DNA of 32,033 nucleotides, taken from NCBI GenBank assembly GCA_900472925.1, contig UCJU01000037.1, forward strand, positions 33,352-65,384, in the 5' to 3' direction. Positions 8,810 through 17,500 of this stretch are shown here, piece by piece (the stretch's first letter is position 1; the number at the start of each line of letters is the position of its first letter). The translations under genes were made by a program, and so were the position numbers. The notes beneath the pieces were generated by a model. That model was not told the origin of the DNA and searched no databases. It saw only the letters and a list, made by a program, of their open reading frames with translations. This stretch comes from Hyphomicrobiales bacterium (GTDB taxonomy: Bacteria; Pseudomonadota; Alphaproteobacteria; Rhizobiales; Rhizobiaceae).

Positions 8810-8950
8810 GGTTCCAACCCAAAGGCATCTGCCGTTTTGGAATGACACCGAGCTGCGACACGACAGCTTCTACCAAGGTCCCGGCACAGTCATCCGCCAA
8901 AAATCCATGTCGTTTTATGAGCTCTACCGACACAGATTTGGCGGGCGGCG

Positions 8951-9190
8951 TCATCCGATATCAGGAATCTCGCCGTGCTGGTAGATGATGGTCGGGGGGC
9001 CGTATTCCCCGAGGTCGGGGTCTGCATCACGCGCCCACGCCAAGACACCGTCGTACTGGCTGGATAATGCTTTCCCCTCGCGTATCGCTCGCTCCTCTGT
9101 CGGCATTTGCCTTGGCTCAAATGCCTCGACCATATTGCCCTCGTCGTCAGATTTATAAGCGGCAATAACGATCAGTCTGATTTTGGCCAT
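8951..9190 (-). CDS. Small hypothetical protein (79 aa)
   Basis: I do not recognise a family. The reading gives an acidic soluble 79-residue protein beginning MAKIRLIVIAAY, with EAFEPRQMPTEERAIREGK and a Tyr/Gly/Pro-rich end. It has no signal peptide or membrane segment. A good ribosome site (AAGGAA, complement of 9198-9203) lies seven bases before the ATG at 9190, which supports it as real and rules out the longer in-frame reading that would run toward 9349. It lies downstream of the tRNA-Val terminator on the same strand. Confidence 0.65.
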   Translation of the reverse strand: MAKIRLIVIAAYKSDDEGNMVEAFEPRQMPTEERAIREGKALSSQYDGVLAWARDADPDLGEYGPPTIIYQHGEIPDIG

Positions 9191-9347
9191 CGCTCGTTTC
9201 CTTGTGTGAGTCTTCACCCATATCACAGCTGCGCGGCAAGGGTGATGATTGTGCCCGGCTGGCGCTGATTCGGATGATGCCTCAGCTGACGCATGAACCG
9301 TCCGCCGGTCAGGATCGCGGGTTCGGAAGCACAAGTCCCTACAACGC

Positions 9348-9376
9348 AAAAAGGCCTCGCAATTTCTTGCAAGACC
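9348..9376 (-). terminator. Terminator of tRNA-Val
   Basis: On the minus strand, GGTCTTGCAA pairs with TTGCGAGGCC over ten base pairs (two G-U) around a GAAA tetraloop, then five T. It lies 17 bases past the tRNA 3' end. Confidence 0.88.
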
Positions 9377-9392
9377 TTCAAACGAAACTGGA

Positions 9393-9467
<75 letters not shown>

Positions 9468-9481
9468 ATCCGTTGGGCCGC

Positions 9482-9510
9482 ATAAATCACGAAACTGGAT
9501 GAAGCGTCAA
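9482..9510 (-). promoter_or_regulatory. Promoter of tRNA-Val
   Basis: On the minus strand TTGACG (9505-9510) and ATTTAT (9482-9487) are 17 bases apart, placing the start a few bases before the tRNA 5' end at 9467. It sits between the cpdR stop and the tRNA. Confidence 0.55.
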
Positions 9511-9549
9511 CTGCTTTTTTTCAGTTTTGTGAAAGGTTTATGCGATGCC

Positions 9550-9912
9550 TTATGCCACAAGGAGTTTGTTCACTTCGTCGACGAGATCACGCAGGTGGAA
9601 AGGCTTGGAAAGCACCTTCGCATCCTTCGGGGCCTTCGAATCAGCGTTCAGCGCAACAGCTGCAAAGCCGGTAATGAACATGACCTTGAGGTCAGGGTCG
9701 AGCTCGGTTGCGCGGCGCGCAAGCTCGATGCCGTCCATCTCAGGCATGACGATGTCGGTCAGCAGAAGCGAGAAAGGCTCCTCGCGAAGCCGGTCATAGG
9801 CGCTTGCGCCGTTATCGAAAGAGGAAACCTTGTAACCGGCTTTCTCAAGCGCCTTCACGAGAAAGCGGCGCATATCATTGTCATCTTCCGCGAGAAGAAT
9901 TTTCTGTACCAT
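9550..9912 (-). CDS. cpdR: Single-domain response regulator CpdR
   Basis: A 120-residue stand-alone receiver domain. It has the acidic pair D10/D11, phosphoacceptor D53 in LLTDIVMPEMDG, the conserved Thr in FITGFAAVALN and the Lys in LSKPFHLRDLVDEV. FITGFAAVALN plus SKPFHLRDL is the signature of alphaproteobacterial CpdR. In Caulobacter and Sinorhizobium, unphosphorylated CpdR controls ClpXP localisation and proteolysis of cell-cycle regulators, under the CckA-ChpT phosphorelay; the same role is inferred here. There is no output domain. The start codon has only a weak ribosome site. It is divergent from the N-formylglutamate amidohydrolase-like gene. Confidence 0.93.
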   Translation of the reverse strand: MVQKILLAEDDNDMRRFLVKALEKAGYKVSSFDNGASAYDRLREEPFSLLLTDIVMPEMDGIELARRATELDPDLKVMFITGFAAVALNADSKAPKDAKVLSKPFHLRDLVDEVNKLLVA

Positions 9913-10094
9913 TTAAGTGACCGTAACTTCTGATTTATTGAGGGTACCTTATCCCGATCATACCGTGTTTTCAGTAAATATCATGTGAACGATAGAATCA
10001 GGACTCGGACGACTGCTGCACAGTATGGACTTGCTCTGCCTTAACTGGCAACATGAAGCTTCTGGCAGAATTATGACATGGTAAACGGGGCGGA

Positions 10095-10979
10095 ATGGAC
10101 TGGGTCACTGGCGAGTACGAACTCTTCGAAGTGTACGAGCCCGCCGTTCACAGCATTCCGTTCGTGTATAACTCGCCCCATAGCGGTCGGTGCTACCCCG
10201 TTTCCTTCCTCGAATCATCCCGCCTGAACGCGTATGAAATCCGCCGGTCCGAAGATCACTTCGTCGACGAGCTGTTTTCCAGCGCAACGGATATCGGCGC
10301 GCCGCTGCTCAAAGCCAATTTTCCCCGCGCCTATCTGGATGTCAACCGGGAACCCTACGAGCTCGATCAGCGCATGTTCGACGGCGCGCTGCCGTCCTAT
10401 GCCAATATCGGCTCCATGCGCGTCGCGGGTGGCCTCGGCACCGTTCCGCGCATCGTCGCCGAGAACATGGACATCTATGCCCACAGGCTGCCGGTGGATG
10501 AGGGTCTGGCCCGGATAGAGCGGATCTACAAGCCCTACCATGCCTGCCTGCGCAAACTCGTGTCGCGGACGCATGCCAATTTTGGCATGGCCGTATTGAT
10601 CGACTGCCATTCCATGCCGGGCAATATTCGACTTGCTGGCTCAAACATTCGCCCTGACGTCATCATCGGAGACCGTTACGGCACCAGCGCCTCTGCGGAA
10701 ATCTCCCGAGCAGCTCTGTATCTGCTGGAGGAACTCGGCTTTACCGCGGTCTGCAACAAGCCCTATGCGGGCGGCTTCATCACCGAACATTACGGTCGAC
10801 CGGTCCGTTCTCTTCATGCTTTGCAGATTGAGGTCAACCGGTCGCTCTACGTGGATGAAAAGACGCTTTTGAAGACGGCGGAATTCTACGCTGTGCAGTC
10901 CGCGCTGGATATGTTCATGCGCCAGCTTGCCATGTTCGTATCCGAATACGCCAACGAGATCGCATTCGCTGCCGAATAG
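10095..10979 (+). CDS. N-formylglutamate amidohydrolase family protein
   Basis: A 294-residue zinc amidohydrolase of the HutG/FGase family, which releases formate from N-formylglutamate or acts on similar amides. Recognisable blocks are YNSPHSGRCYP (about 25-35), RRSEDHFVDELF (about 50-61), FPRAYLDVNREPYELD (about 76-91), the metal-binding LIDCHSMPG (about 168-176), GGFITEHYGRP and LHALQIEVNRSLYVDE (about 240-256). No hut genes are nearby, so a role in histidine degradation is not supported by context. The start has GGGGCGG only a few bases upstream. Divergent from cpdR, with 182 bases between them. Confidence 0.9.
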   Translation: MDWVTGEYELFEVYEPAVHSIPFVYNSPHSGRCYPVSFLESSRLNAYEIRRSEDHFVDELFSSATDIGAPLLKANFPRAYLDVNREPYELDQRMFDGALPSYANIGSMRVAGGLGTVPRIVAENMDIYAHRLPVDEGLARIERIYKPYHACLRKLVSRTHANFGMAVLIDCHSMPGNIRLAGSNIRPDVIIGDRYGTSASAEISRAALYLLEELGFTAVCNKPYAGGFITEHYGRPVRSLHALQIEVNRSLYVDEKTLLKTAEFYAVQSALDMFMRQLAMFVSEYANEIAFAAE

Positions 10980-11032
10980 CGGTGCCCACTCCCTTTAATA
11001 AAGAAGAGCGAGCGCGTCGGCGATGTCCGGGC

Positions 11033-11107
11033 AAAAAAAACCGCGCCTTAGCGCGGTCAAGTCTAGGGAGGAAACACCCAAGGAGGGTATCTACAGTCAA
11101 AGACTGT
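11033..11107 (-). ncRNA. mmgR: MmgR / suhB-class small regulatory RNA
   Basis: On the minus strand, a roughly 75-nt transcript unit begins with a perfect 6-bp hairpin (ACAGTC-TTT-GACTGT, 11093-11107). A second hairpin follows, ATACCC/GGGTGT with CU-rich loop TCCTT (11074-11090), then the single-stranded UUUCCUCCCU (11065-11074), then a perfect 7-bp GC terminator stem ACCGCGC/GCGCGGT with TTTT run (11033-11057). The UUUCCUCCCU segment is, from memory of the literature, the invariant core of the alphaproteobacterial sRNA MmgR of S. meliloti (Rfam suhB RNA), which limits polyhydroxybutyrate accumulation. The size agrees with MmgR (about 77 nt). The gene is next to an inositol-monophosphatase-family gene, the context that gave the suhB RNA its name. 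Family identity is by recall, not by search. Confidence 0.85.
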
Positions 11108-11113
11108 GACTCG

Positions 11114-11142
11114 AAATTAGCGACAATGTGCTTATTTGTCAA
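11114..11142 (-). promoter_or_regulatory. Promoter of the MmgR-like sRNA
   Basis: On the minus strand a consensus TTGACA (11137-11142) is followed after 17 bases by TAATTT (11114-11119). A start seven bases on, at about 11107, coincides with the first base of the first hairpin. Confidence 0.7.
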
Positions 11143-11211
11143 TCAATTATATTTTTGCCTATAATTTATACAAATTTCCGCATTTTGCTCCTTATTTGAC
11201 CTACCTTTGAC

Positions 11212-11285
11212 AGAGCATGCTCTTCAACTGGGCAAGACATAGCGAGTGGACGAAGCTTGGCAAAGCAGGCTATGTCGTGAGCATG
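11212..11285 (+). promoter_or_regulatory. Structured leader upstream of hisN
   Basis: This gap between the sRNA promoter and hisN holds nested inverted repeats. CATGCTC (11216-11222) matches GAGCATG (11279-11285), and GACATAGC (11236-11243) matches GCTATGTC (11269-11276). A 12-base palindrome, AGAGCATGCTCT, sits at 11212-11223. They could fold into one long hairpin in the hisN leader or form protein-binding sites. The rest of 10980-11307 holds no gene other than the sRNA. Confidence 0.4.
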
Positions 11286-11307
11286 TTCCAGAACGACGGG
11301 GTGTCTG

Positions 11308-12084
11308 ATGCTGCCAGATCGCGATTTCTTCTTTCGTCTTGCCGATGCCGCCAAGGCTGAAACCTTGCCACGGTTCCGCACCGGCATCGCCGTCGCCAAC
11401 AAACAGGATGGTGGCTACGACCCGGTAACAGAAGGCGATCAGGCTGCCGAAATAGCCATCCGCGCACTGATTACCGAGCAGTTTCCCGACCACGGCATTC
11501 TGGGCGAGGAACATGGCAACGTCGGCATAGATCGCGAACATGTCTGGGTCATCGACCCCATCGACGGGACCCGCGCCTTTATTTCCGGCCTGCCCGTCTG
11601 GGGCACATTGATCGGCTTCCAGTCATCCGGTCGGGCCGTCATGGGCGTCATGGACCAACCTTTTACCGGTGAGCGCTATTTTGCCGATGGCGAAAAGGCC
11701 TGGTATTTCGGCCCCGGTGGCGAGAGGCAGATCAAAACCCGCAAATGCGAAACATTGTCGGACGCGATCCTCTTCACCACATCGCCGCACATTTTTACGC
11801 CGCAAGAAGCCGCGCGTTACGGTGCTGTCGAAGACAAGGTCCGCCTGTTCCGCTACGGTGTCGATTGCTACGCTTACGCACTTCTGGCAGGCGGCCATGT
11901 CGACCTCGTGATCGAGTCGGGCCTGAAGCCATATGACGTCGGCGCACTCATTCCCATCATCGAGCAGGCCGGTGGCGTCATCACCAATTGGGATGGCGGC
12001 AGACCGGAAGCTGCCGGTCGCATCGTTGCCGCAGGCAGCAAGACGGTTCATGAGCAGGCAATAGCACTTCTTTCCGACCTCTAA
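11308..12084 (+). CDS. hisN: Histidinol-phosphatase (inositol monophosphatase family)
   Basis: A 258-residue Mg2+-dependent phosphatase. The family motifs are complete: E67/E68 in GEEHG, the core VIDPIDGTRAF with D83 and D86, and the C-terminal metal ligand D210 in YDVGAL followed by GGVITNWDGG. In Rhizobiaceae this subgroup is annotated as HisN, dephosphorylating L-histidinol phosphate in histidine synthesis; inositol-1-phosphatase or another sugar phosphatase cannot be excluded, since the fold does not fix the substrate. No his operon is nearby. It begins 201 bases from the MmgR-like sRNA start, transcribed in the opposite direction. Confidence 0.85.
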   Translation: MLPDRDFFFRLADAAKAETLPRFRTGIAVANKQDGGYDPVTEGDQAAEIAIRALITEQFPDHGILGEEHGNVGIDREHVWVIDPIDGTRAFISGLPVWGTLIGFQSSGRAVMGVMDQPFTGERYFADGEKAWYFGPGGERQIKTRKCETLSDAILFTTSPHIFTPQEAARYGAVEDKVRLFRYGVDCYAYALLAGGHVDLVIESGLKPYDVGALIPIIEQAGGVITNWDGGRPEAAGRIVAAGSKTVHEQAIALLSDL

Positions 12085-12100
12085 GACCTCCGCAGACCGT

Positions 12101-12205
12101 CCACAATCCGCGAAACAATCGCTGCTGAGGACATAATGTACGCGCAATGATTGTGGTTTGCGAGCGCAGAGCCTGCGCTTGTCTGGCGAGAGGACACTCC
12201 TCGCC
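12101..12205. other. Array of inverted repeats downstream of hisN
   Basis: Three inverted repeats follow in a row. CCACAATC (12101-12108) pairs with GATTGTGG (12149-12156), with inner CGCG/CGCG. CGAGCGCAG (12161-12169) pairs with CTGCGCTTG (12173-12181, one G-U). GGCGAG (12185-12190) pairs with CTCGCC (12200-12205). None has a T tract. This could be a structured RNA, a factor-dependent terminator or chance in GC-rich DNA. Confidence 0.3.
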
Positions 12206-12313
12206 TCACCAATGCAAGGAATTATATCGCGAAGTAACGGTCGGTTAACCATACTGCGGCACTCTGACGTTGAATTCTTTAATCTTCATATTCTAATATA
12301 TGCGAGGACCGCC

Positions 12314-12493
12314 ATGGCATATGACTGGAGTGGGAATACCGTTAAGGAAAAACACGACGACTGGACAGTCGTCGTTATGGTCGCTGTCGTAGCGGTGGTT
12401 CTCTTGGTGACCATAGCGCCGCTGAGACTGAACAGAGCGGCATCGCCGCAGCATGTCGTCGAGACGACCGCCGCCGAAATCAGGCCTGCATAG
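12314..12493 (+). CDS. Small single-pass membrane protein (hypothetical)
   Basis: A 59-residue reading with a GAGG ribosome site (12304-12307) six bases before the ATG. It has a hydrophilic start (MAYDWSGNTVKEKHDD), one strongly hydrophobic segment (about 18-36) and a short polar tail, so it would be inserted in the inner membrane. No family is recognised. Its 3' end overlaps the 3' end of the convergent ABC transporter gene by 14 bases. The good ribosome site and clear membrane segment argue that it is real; length alone does not. Confidence 0.5.
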   Translation: MAYDWSGNTVKEKHDDWTVVVMVAVVAVVLLVTIAPLRLNRAASPQHVVETTAAEIRPA

Positions 12494-14255
12494 GCTCCGC
12501 CTTTACCAGATCCAGATGCAACAGCTTTGGTGACAGCACCTGCAGGATGGTTTCGGAACGGCCGATGTAAACAATCGCGGTATCCTTCATTCCAGCCAGA
12601 ACCGCCGCCAGCCTGTCGATCGTCTCCGTTTCCAGACCCTCGAGAAGATCGTCGATGAACAACCAGCGCGGCTTGAGCAGCAACGCGTTGGCAACACGAA
12701 CGCAGGCCTGCTCGTCGGAATCGAGCTTCTTGTCCCAGCGGATGTTTTCGTCCATGCGCGCAACAATGTGGCCAAGACCGCATTGCTCCATCGCGTCGAG
12801 AAAGTCCTGCTCCTTGAATTTCTGCTGGCTGCGCGGATAGCAGAGGATTTCGCGCAAAGGCGCAGCGGGCAGATAGCCGTGCTGGGCGATGAACAGCATC
12901 TCCTCGCGTGGCGGCAGGGTCATCGTTCCACGCCCCCATGGCCAGAGCCCGGCAATTGCTGCAAAAAACAGGCGACGGTTGACGCCCTGATCGCCATTGA
13001 CCATCAGACGGTCGCCGACCTTGATCTCGACAGGCGCTTCCCGCAGACGGAAGACACGGGACATATCCTGCCCACCGGCGTCCGGGCAGATTTCGACCGA
13101 CGTCCAGTGGATCGAACCGGACGTAGACCTCTCGATTTCGATGGCATTGCCGTGCTGCTCCACACTGTCCATCTGGATCAGAGCATTGCGAAACACCGAA
13201 ACACGCTGCAACGTGGCCTTCCAGGCGGCAATGGGGCCGAAATTGTCGATGTACCAGCGCAAGGCAACGTTCACCTGATTGAAGGCACCAACCGCCATCA
13301 TCAGCCCACCGAAACTCAAATGCCCCGAAAAATACACCGGTGCAGCGATGAGAATGGGAGCAACGATGGCCAGCCACCCATAACCGGATGATACCCATGT
13401 CAGGTGCGTCAGAGCCATGGCGAGCCCCTTGATGACGCCAAGCACTGCGTTGATATCTTCGCCGATGCGATGGCGCTCGTTCTTCTCGCCGCGCGCCAGC
13501 GTGATGGCTGTGACGTTTTCACTGGCCCGCATCAGAGAAAAGCGAAGCTCGGCCTCTTTCGAGTAGCGCTCGGCATTCAGCGGCACCAGCCGGTAGCCGA
13601 CGATGTTGGACAGCAGCGAGGCAGAGCCTGCATAGATCAGCGCGGCCCAGACCATATAACCGGGTATCTCGACCAGCTTGCCACTGATCTCGATGGCAAA
13701 ACCGGCCGACAGCCCCCAGAGAACGCCAATAAAGCTAACAAGCAGAATGGTGGCGTTGACGAGGCCGATGGCAAGCGCCGTGCTGCTTTCTGCCAGATTG
13801 CGAACGTCGTCGTGAAGGCGTTGATCGGGATTGACCGCGATCGCCCCAAAACCGGCAAGCCTTGCGGCGCGACCGGGCCTGAACCACTGGTCGACCATGT
13901 CCTTGGCAAGGCCTTCACGCATGTTCAGCGCTGTCATCTGGTTCAACCAGGTCTGAAAAACGTTGAGAAGAAGCAGCGTCCCCGCAATCACCGCAAAGAC
14001 TTCCAGCTGATGCAGGAAGGCGTTCAAATCGCGTCGTTCCAGCGCGTTGTAGAACGGTGCGTTCCACTCGTTCAGTTTGACCTGACCGTAAGCGGTAACG
14101 AGGATGATGGTCAGAAGCGCGCACATCAGAAGAATAAGCCTGCCACGCACCTTGGAGGTCCAAAACGCGCTGCCCATCATCGCCAGCTGCGCCTTGAAAT
14201 TCAAATCAAAGGACGGATGGCCGACCGCCTCGGTGGACAGATTACCTTGCGCCAT
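12480..14255 (-). CDS. BacA/YddA-like ABC transporter with degenerate ATPase motifs
   Basis: A permease-ATPase fusion of 591 residues related to SbmA/BacA and YddA/ABCD4 exporters. The membrane domain (about 30-330) contains NEWNAPFYNALERRDLNAF and the YRLVPLNAERYSKEAELRFSLMR-type segment conserved in this family. The C-terminal nucleotide-binding domain (about 380-585) keeps its outline, including AIAGLWPWGRG, but its motifs are damaged. Walker A reads GDQGVNRR (421-428) instead of GPSGSGKS, so the ATP-binding Lys is Arg. The signature reads LDSDEQ (from 511) instead of LSGGEQ. Walker B is LFIDD with Asp for the catalytic Glu (531-536), and the switch His is replaced by Arg (YIGRSE). No stop or frameshift is seen. 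The start at 14255 (MAQGN) is chosen because the reading upstream is unlike the family and runs toward the divergent gene at 14513. Confidence 0.85.
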   Translation of the reverse strand: MAQGNLSTEAVGHPSFDLNFKAQLAMMGSAFWTSKVRGRLILLMCALLTIILVTAYGQVKLNEWNAPFYNALERRDLNAFLHQLEVFAVIAGTLLLLNVFQTWLNQMTALNMREGLAKDMVDQWFRPGRAARLAGFGAIAVNPDQRLHDDVRNLAESSTALAIGLVNATILLVSFIGVLWGLSAGFAIEISGKLVEIPGYMVWAALIYAGSASLLSNIVGYRLVPLNAERYSKEAELRFSLMRASENVTAITLARGEKNERHRIGEDINAVLGVIKGLAMALTHLTWVSSGYGWLAIVAPILIAAPVYFSGHLSFGGLMMAVGAFNQVNVALRWYIDNFGPIAAWKATLQRVSVFRNALIQMDSVEQHGNAIEIERSTSGSIHWTSVEICPDAGGQDMSRVFRLREAPVEIKVGDRLMVNGDQGVNRRLFFAAIAGLWPWGRGTMTLPPREEMLFIAQHGYLPAAPLREILCYPRSQQKFKEQDFLDAMEQCGLGHIVARMDENIRWDKKLDSDEQACVRVANALLLKPRWLFIDDLLEGLETETIDRLAAVLAGMKDTAIVYIGRSETILQVLSPKLLHLDLVKAEPMQA

Positions 14256-14512
14256 CAATAACTTGCCATTTCCATGATATTCGAATTGAGGGGTTCTGAC
14301 ACGTATCAACCTTAAAGGCTTGCCGCGACAGCAATAGCACGACACGAAGGCTTGTCCACTTCCGGCAAAAAAGCTGAAAAAGGACATCGGGCTGCAATGG
14401 GCCGAGCACTTGAAATGTTCCCTTGCTTTCTTCGCGTGCATTGCACAAAGTCGAAGCAATCAAAGAGGGGCGGCAAAATCCGCACAAGCCGGAAAACCGG
14501 GCAAGGACACGT

Positions 14513-17500
14513 ATGTCGATCAAAGCCAGCATCTATCATCTGACGCATTATAAATATGACAATCCAATTCGCCTTGGACCTCAGATCATACGATTGAAGC
14601 CTGCGCCGCATTCCCGCACCCATGTCATCAGCCACTCGTTGAAGGTCACGCCCGCCAATCACTTCGTCAATTTACAACAGGACCCTTACGGCAATTTTCT
14701 GGCGCGCTACGTCTTTCCTGATCCCGTCACGGAATTTCGCATCGAGGTCGATCTCGTCGCTGATATGACCGTCTACAATCCCTTCGACTTTTTCGTGGAA
14801 GAAAGCGCCACCTATTGGCCTTTCGAATATCCCGAAACACTCAAGGACGACCTGTCGATCTATCAGACCCCGGAACCCTCGGGGCCGCTGCTGACGGACT
14901 ATCTGAAAACCCTCGACTGGACGGCGGGCCAGCCGACCGTCGATATGGTCGTCGGCCTCAATGCCCGTCTGCAAAGCGAAATCGGCTATGTCATCCGCAT
15001 GGAAACCGGCGTGCAGACGCCTGAGGAAACGCTGTCCTCTGCCAAGGGCTCGTGCCGCGACACAAGCTGGCTGCTGGTGCAGATCCTGCGTCACCTCGGC
15101 TTCGCCGCCCGCTTCGTTTCCGGTTACCTCATCCAGCTGACGCCTGATCTGAAGGCGCTCGATGGCCCCTCGGGAACCGAGGTGGACTTCACCGATCTGC
15201 ACGCCTGGGCCGAGGTTTATCTGCCCGGTGCGGGCTGGGTTGGGCTTGATCCGACATCCGGCCTTCTGACCGGCGAAAGCCATGTGCCGCTTGCTGCAAC
15301 GCCGCATTTCAGCAATGCTGCCCCCATCTCGGGCGGTTACTACGGCGAGGCTAACACCGAATTCGCCTTCGACATGAAGGTCACCCGCGTGGCCGAACAT
15401 CCGCGCATTACCAAACCGTTTTCAGACGAAAGCTGGGACCGTCTGAATGCGCTGGGCGAAGAGGTGGACAAGGTGCTGGCGCAGCAGGACGTGCGCCTGA
15501 CCATGGGCGGCGAGCCGACCTTCGTCTCCATCGATGATTTCGAATCCGGCGAATGGAACACGGACGCCGTCGGCCCGACCAAACGCGAAAAGGCCGATGT
15601 TCTCATCCGCAAGCTGCGCGAACGCTTCGCCCCCAATGGTTTCCTGCATTACGGTCAGGGCAAGTGGTATCCCGGCGAAAGCCTGCCGCGTTGGACGTTT
15701 TCGCTCTATTGGCGAAAGGATGGCCAGTCCGTATGGCATAACCCGGATTTGGTCGCCCGCGAGGGCGTCGATACCGGCGTAACCTCGGAAGACGCCGAAA
15801 AGCTGCTGACCAACATCGCCGCCAATATCGGCATCGCGCCGGAACTGGTTTTGCCCGCTTACGAAGACCCGGCAGAATGGCTGATCAAGGAAGGCAATCT
15901 TCCCGACAATGTCGATCCGTCGAATTCCAAGCTGAAAGACCCGGAAGAGCGCAACCGCATTGCCCGTGTGTTCGAACGCGGCCTGACGACACCCACAGGC
16001 TATGTTTTGCCCGTACAGGCCTGGAATGCCAAGGCGACGTCTGAGAAACGCTGGATGAGCGAAAAGTGGAAGACAAGGCGTGGCCGCATCTTCCTCGTGC
16101 CCGGTGATAGCCCCGTCGGCTACCGCATTCCGCTCGGCACCCTGCCCCACGTTCCGCCGTCGAAATTCCCCTATATCCACCCGGCTGATCCCTCGGTTCC
16201 GCGTGGACCGCTGCCGGATGCCGTCCCGCCCTCTGCCCGTGCTCTGCCCGAAGCCTCGTTTCAGGCCTCGGAAGGCGCGACCCAGGAGCGCATCGAGCAA
16301 TCGATCAGCGACATCAATGGCGAAGTCCGCACCGCCATGTCGGTGGAAGCACGAGACGGCAGGCTTTGCGTCTTCATGCCGCCGGTGGAGCGGATCGAGG
16401 ACTATCTCGACCTCGTTGCTGCCGCCGAAAAGGCTGCGACCGATCTCGGCTTGCCTGTTCATATCGAGGGCTATACCCCGCCGCATGACGAGCGCATGAA
16501 CGTCATCCGCGTCGCGCCCGACCCCGGTGTCATCGAGGTTAACATCCATCCTGCTGCCAGCTGGAGGGATTGCGTCGATATCACCACATCGGTCTATGAA
16601 GACGCCCGCCAGACACGGCTCGGTGCCGACAAGTTCATGATCGACGGTCGCCACACCGGCACTGGCGGCGGCAACCATGTGGTGGTGGGCGGTGCCAACC
16701 CCAATGACAGCCCGTTCCTGCGCCGTCCCGATCTCTTGAAGAGCCTTGTGCTGCACTGGCAGCGCCACCCGTCGCTGTCCTATCTCTTCTCCGGCCTGTT
16801 CATCGGCCCGACAAGCCAGGCCCCACGCATCGATGAAGCCCGTCACGACAGCATGTACGAGCTGGAAATCGCCATGGCGCAGGTGCCGATGCCGGGCGAA
16901 GGCGCACCACCCTTGCCATGGCTGGTCGACCGGCTGTTCCGTAATCTCCTCACCGACGTCACCGGCAACACCCACCGTTCCGAAATCTGCATCGACAAGC
17001 TGTTTTCGCCAGACGGCCCGACCGGTCGCCTCGGTCTTGTGGAATTCCGTGGCTTCGAAATGCCGCCCAATGCACGCATGTCGCTCGCCCAGCAATTGCT
17101 GGTGCGCGCCATCATCGCCCGCTTCTGGAAGAACCCTGTCGGCGGCAAGTTCGTGCGCTGGGGAACGGCGCTGGCCGACCGTTTCATGCTGCCGCATTAC
17201 ATCTGGGCAGATTTCCTCGATGTTCTCGCAGACCTCAGAGACAACGGTTTCGACGTCAAGCCGGAATTGTTTGCCGCCCAGCTCGAATTCCGCTTCCCCT
17301 TCTTCGGCGAGGTCGAATATGAGGGCTCGAAACTGGAACTGCGCCAAGCCCTGGAGCCATGGCATGTCATGGGCGAACAGGGTGCCATCGGCGGCACCGT
17401 GCGGTATGTGGACAGTTCGGTGGAGCGTCTTCAGGTCCTGTTGGAAACCTCCAATCCATCCCGCTACACCGTGGCCTGCAATGGCCGCGCCGTCCCGATG

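Noticed and set aside
10982..11164. Plus-strand 60-codon reading in the gap before hisN
   Set aside because: It lies antisense to the MmgR-like sRNA, has no ribosome site, and its basic low-complexity content comes from the sRNA terminator and loops.
12270..12299. Promoter-like TTGAAT-18-TAATAT before the 59-aa membrane protein
   Set aside because: Transcription would begin within the ribosome binding site, so it is unlikely to be the promoter of that gene.
14256..14459. N-terminal extension of the ABC transporter
   Set aside because: The extra 68 codons are Cys/Arg-rich and unlike the family, and would crowd the divergent promoter region; MAQGN at 14255 fits better.
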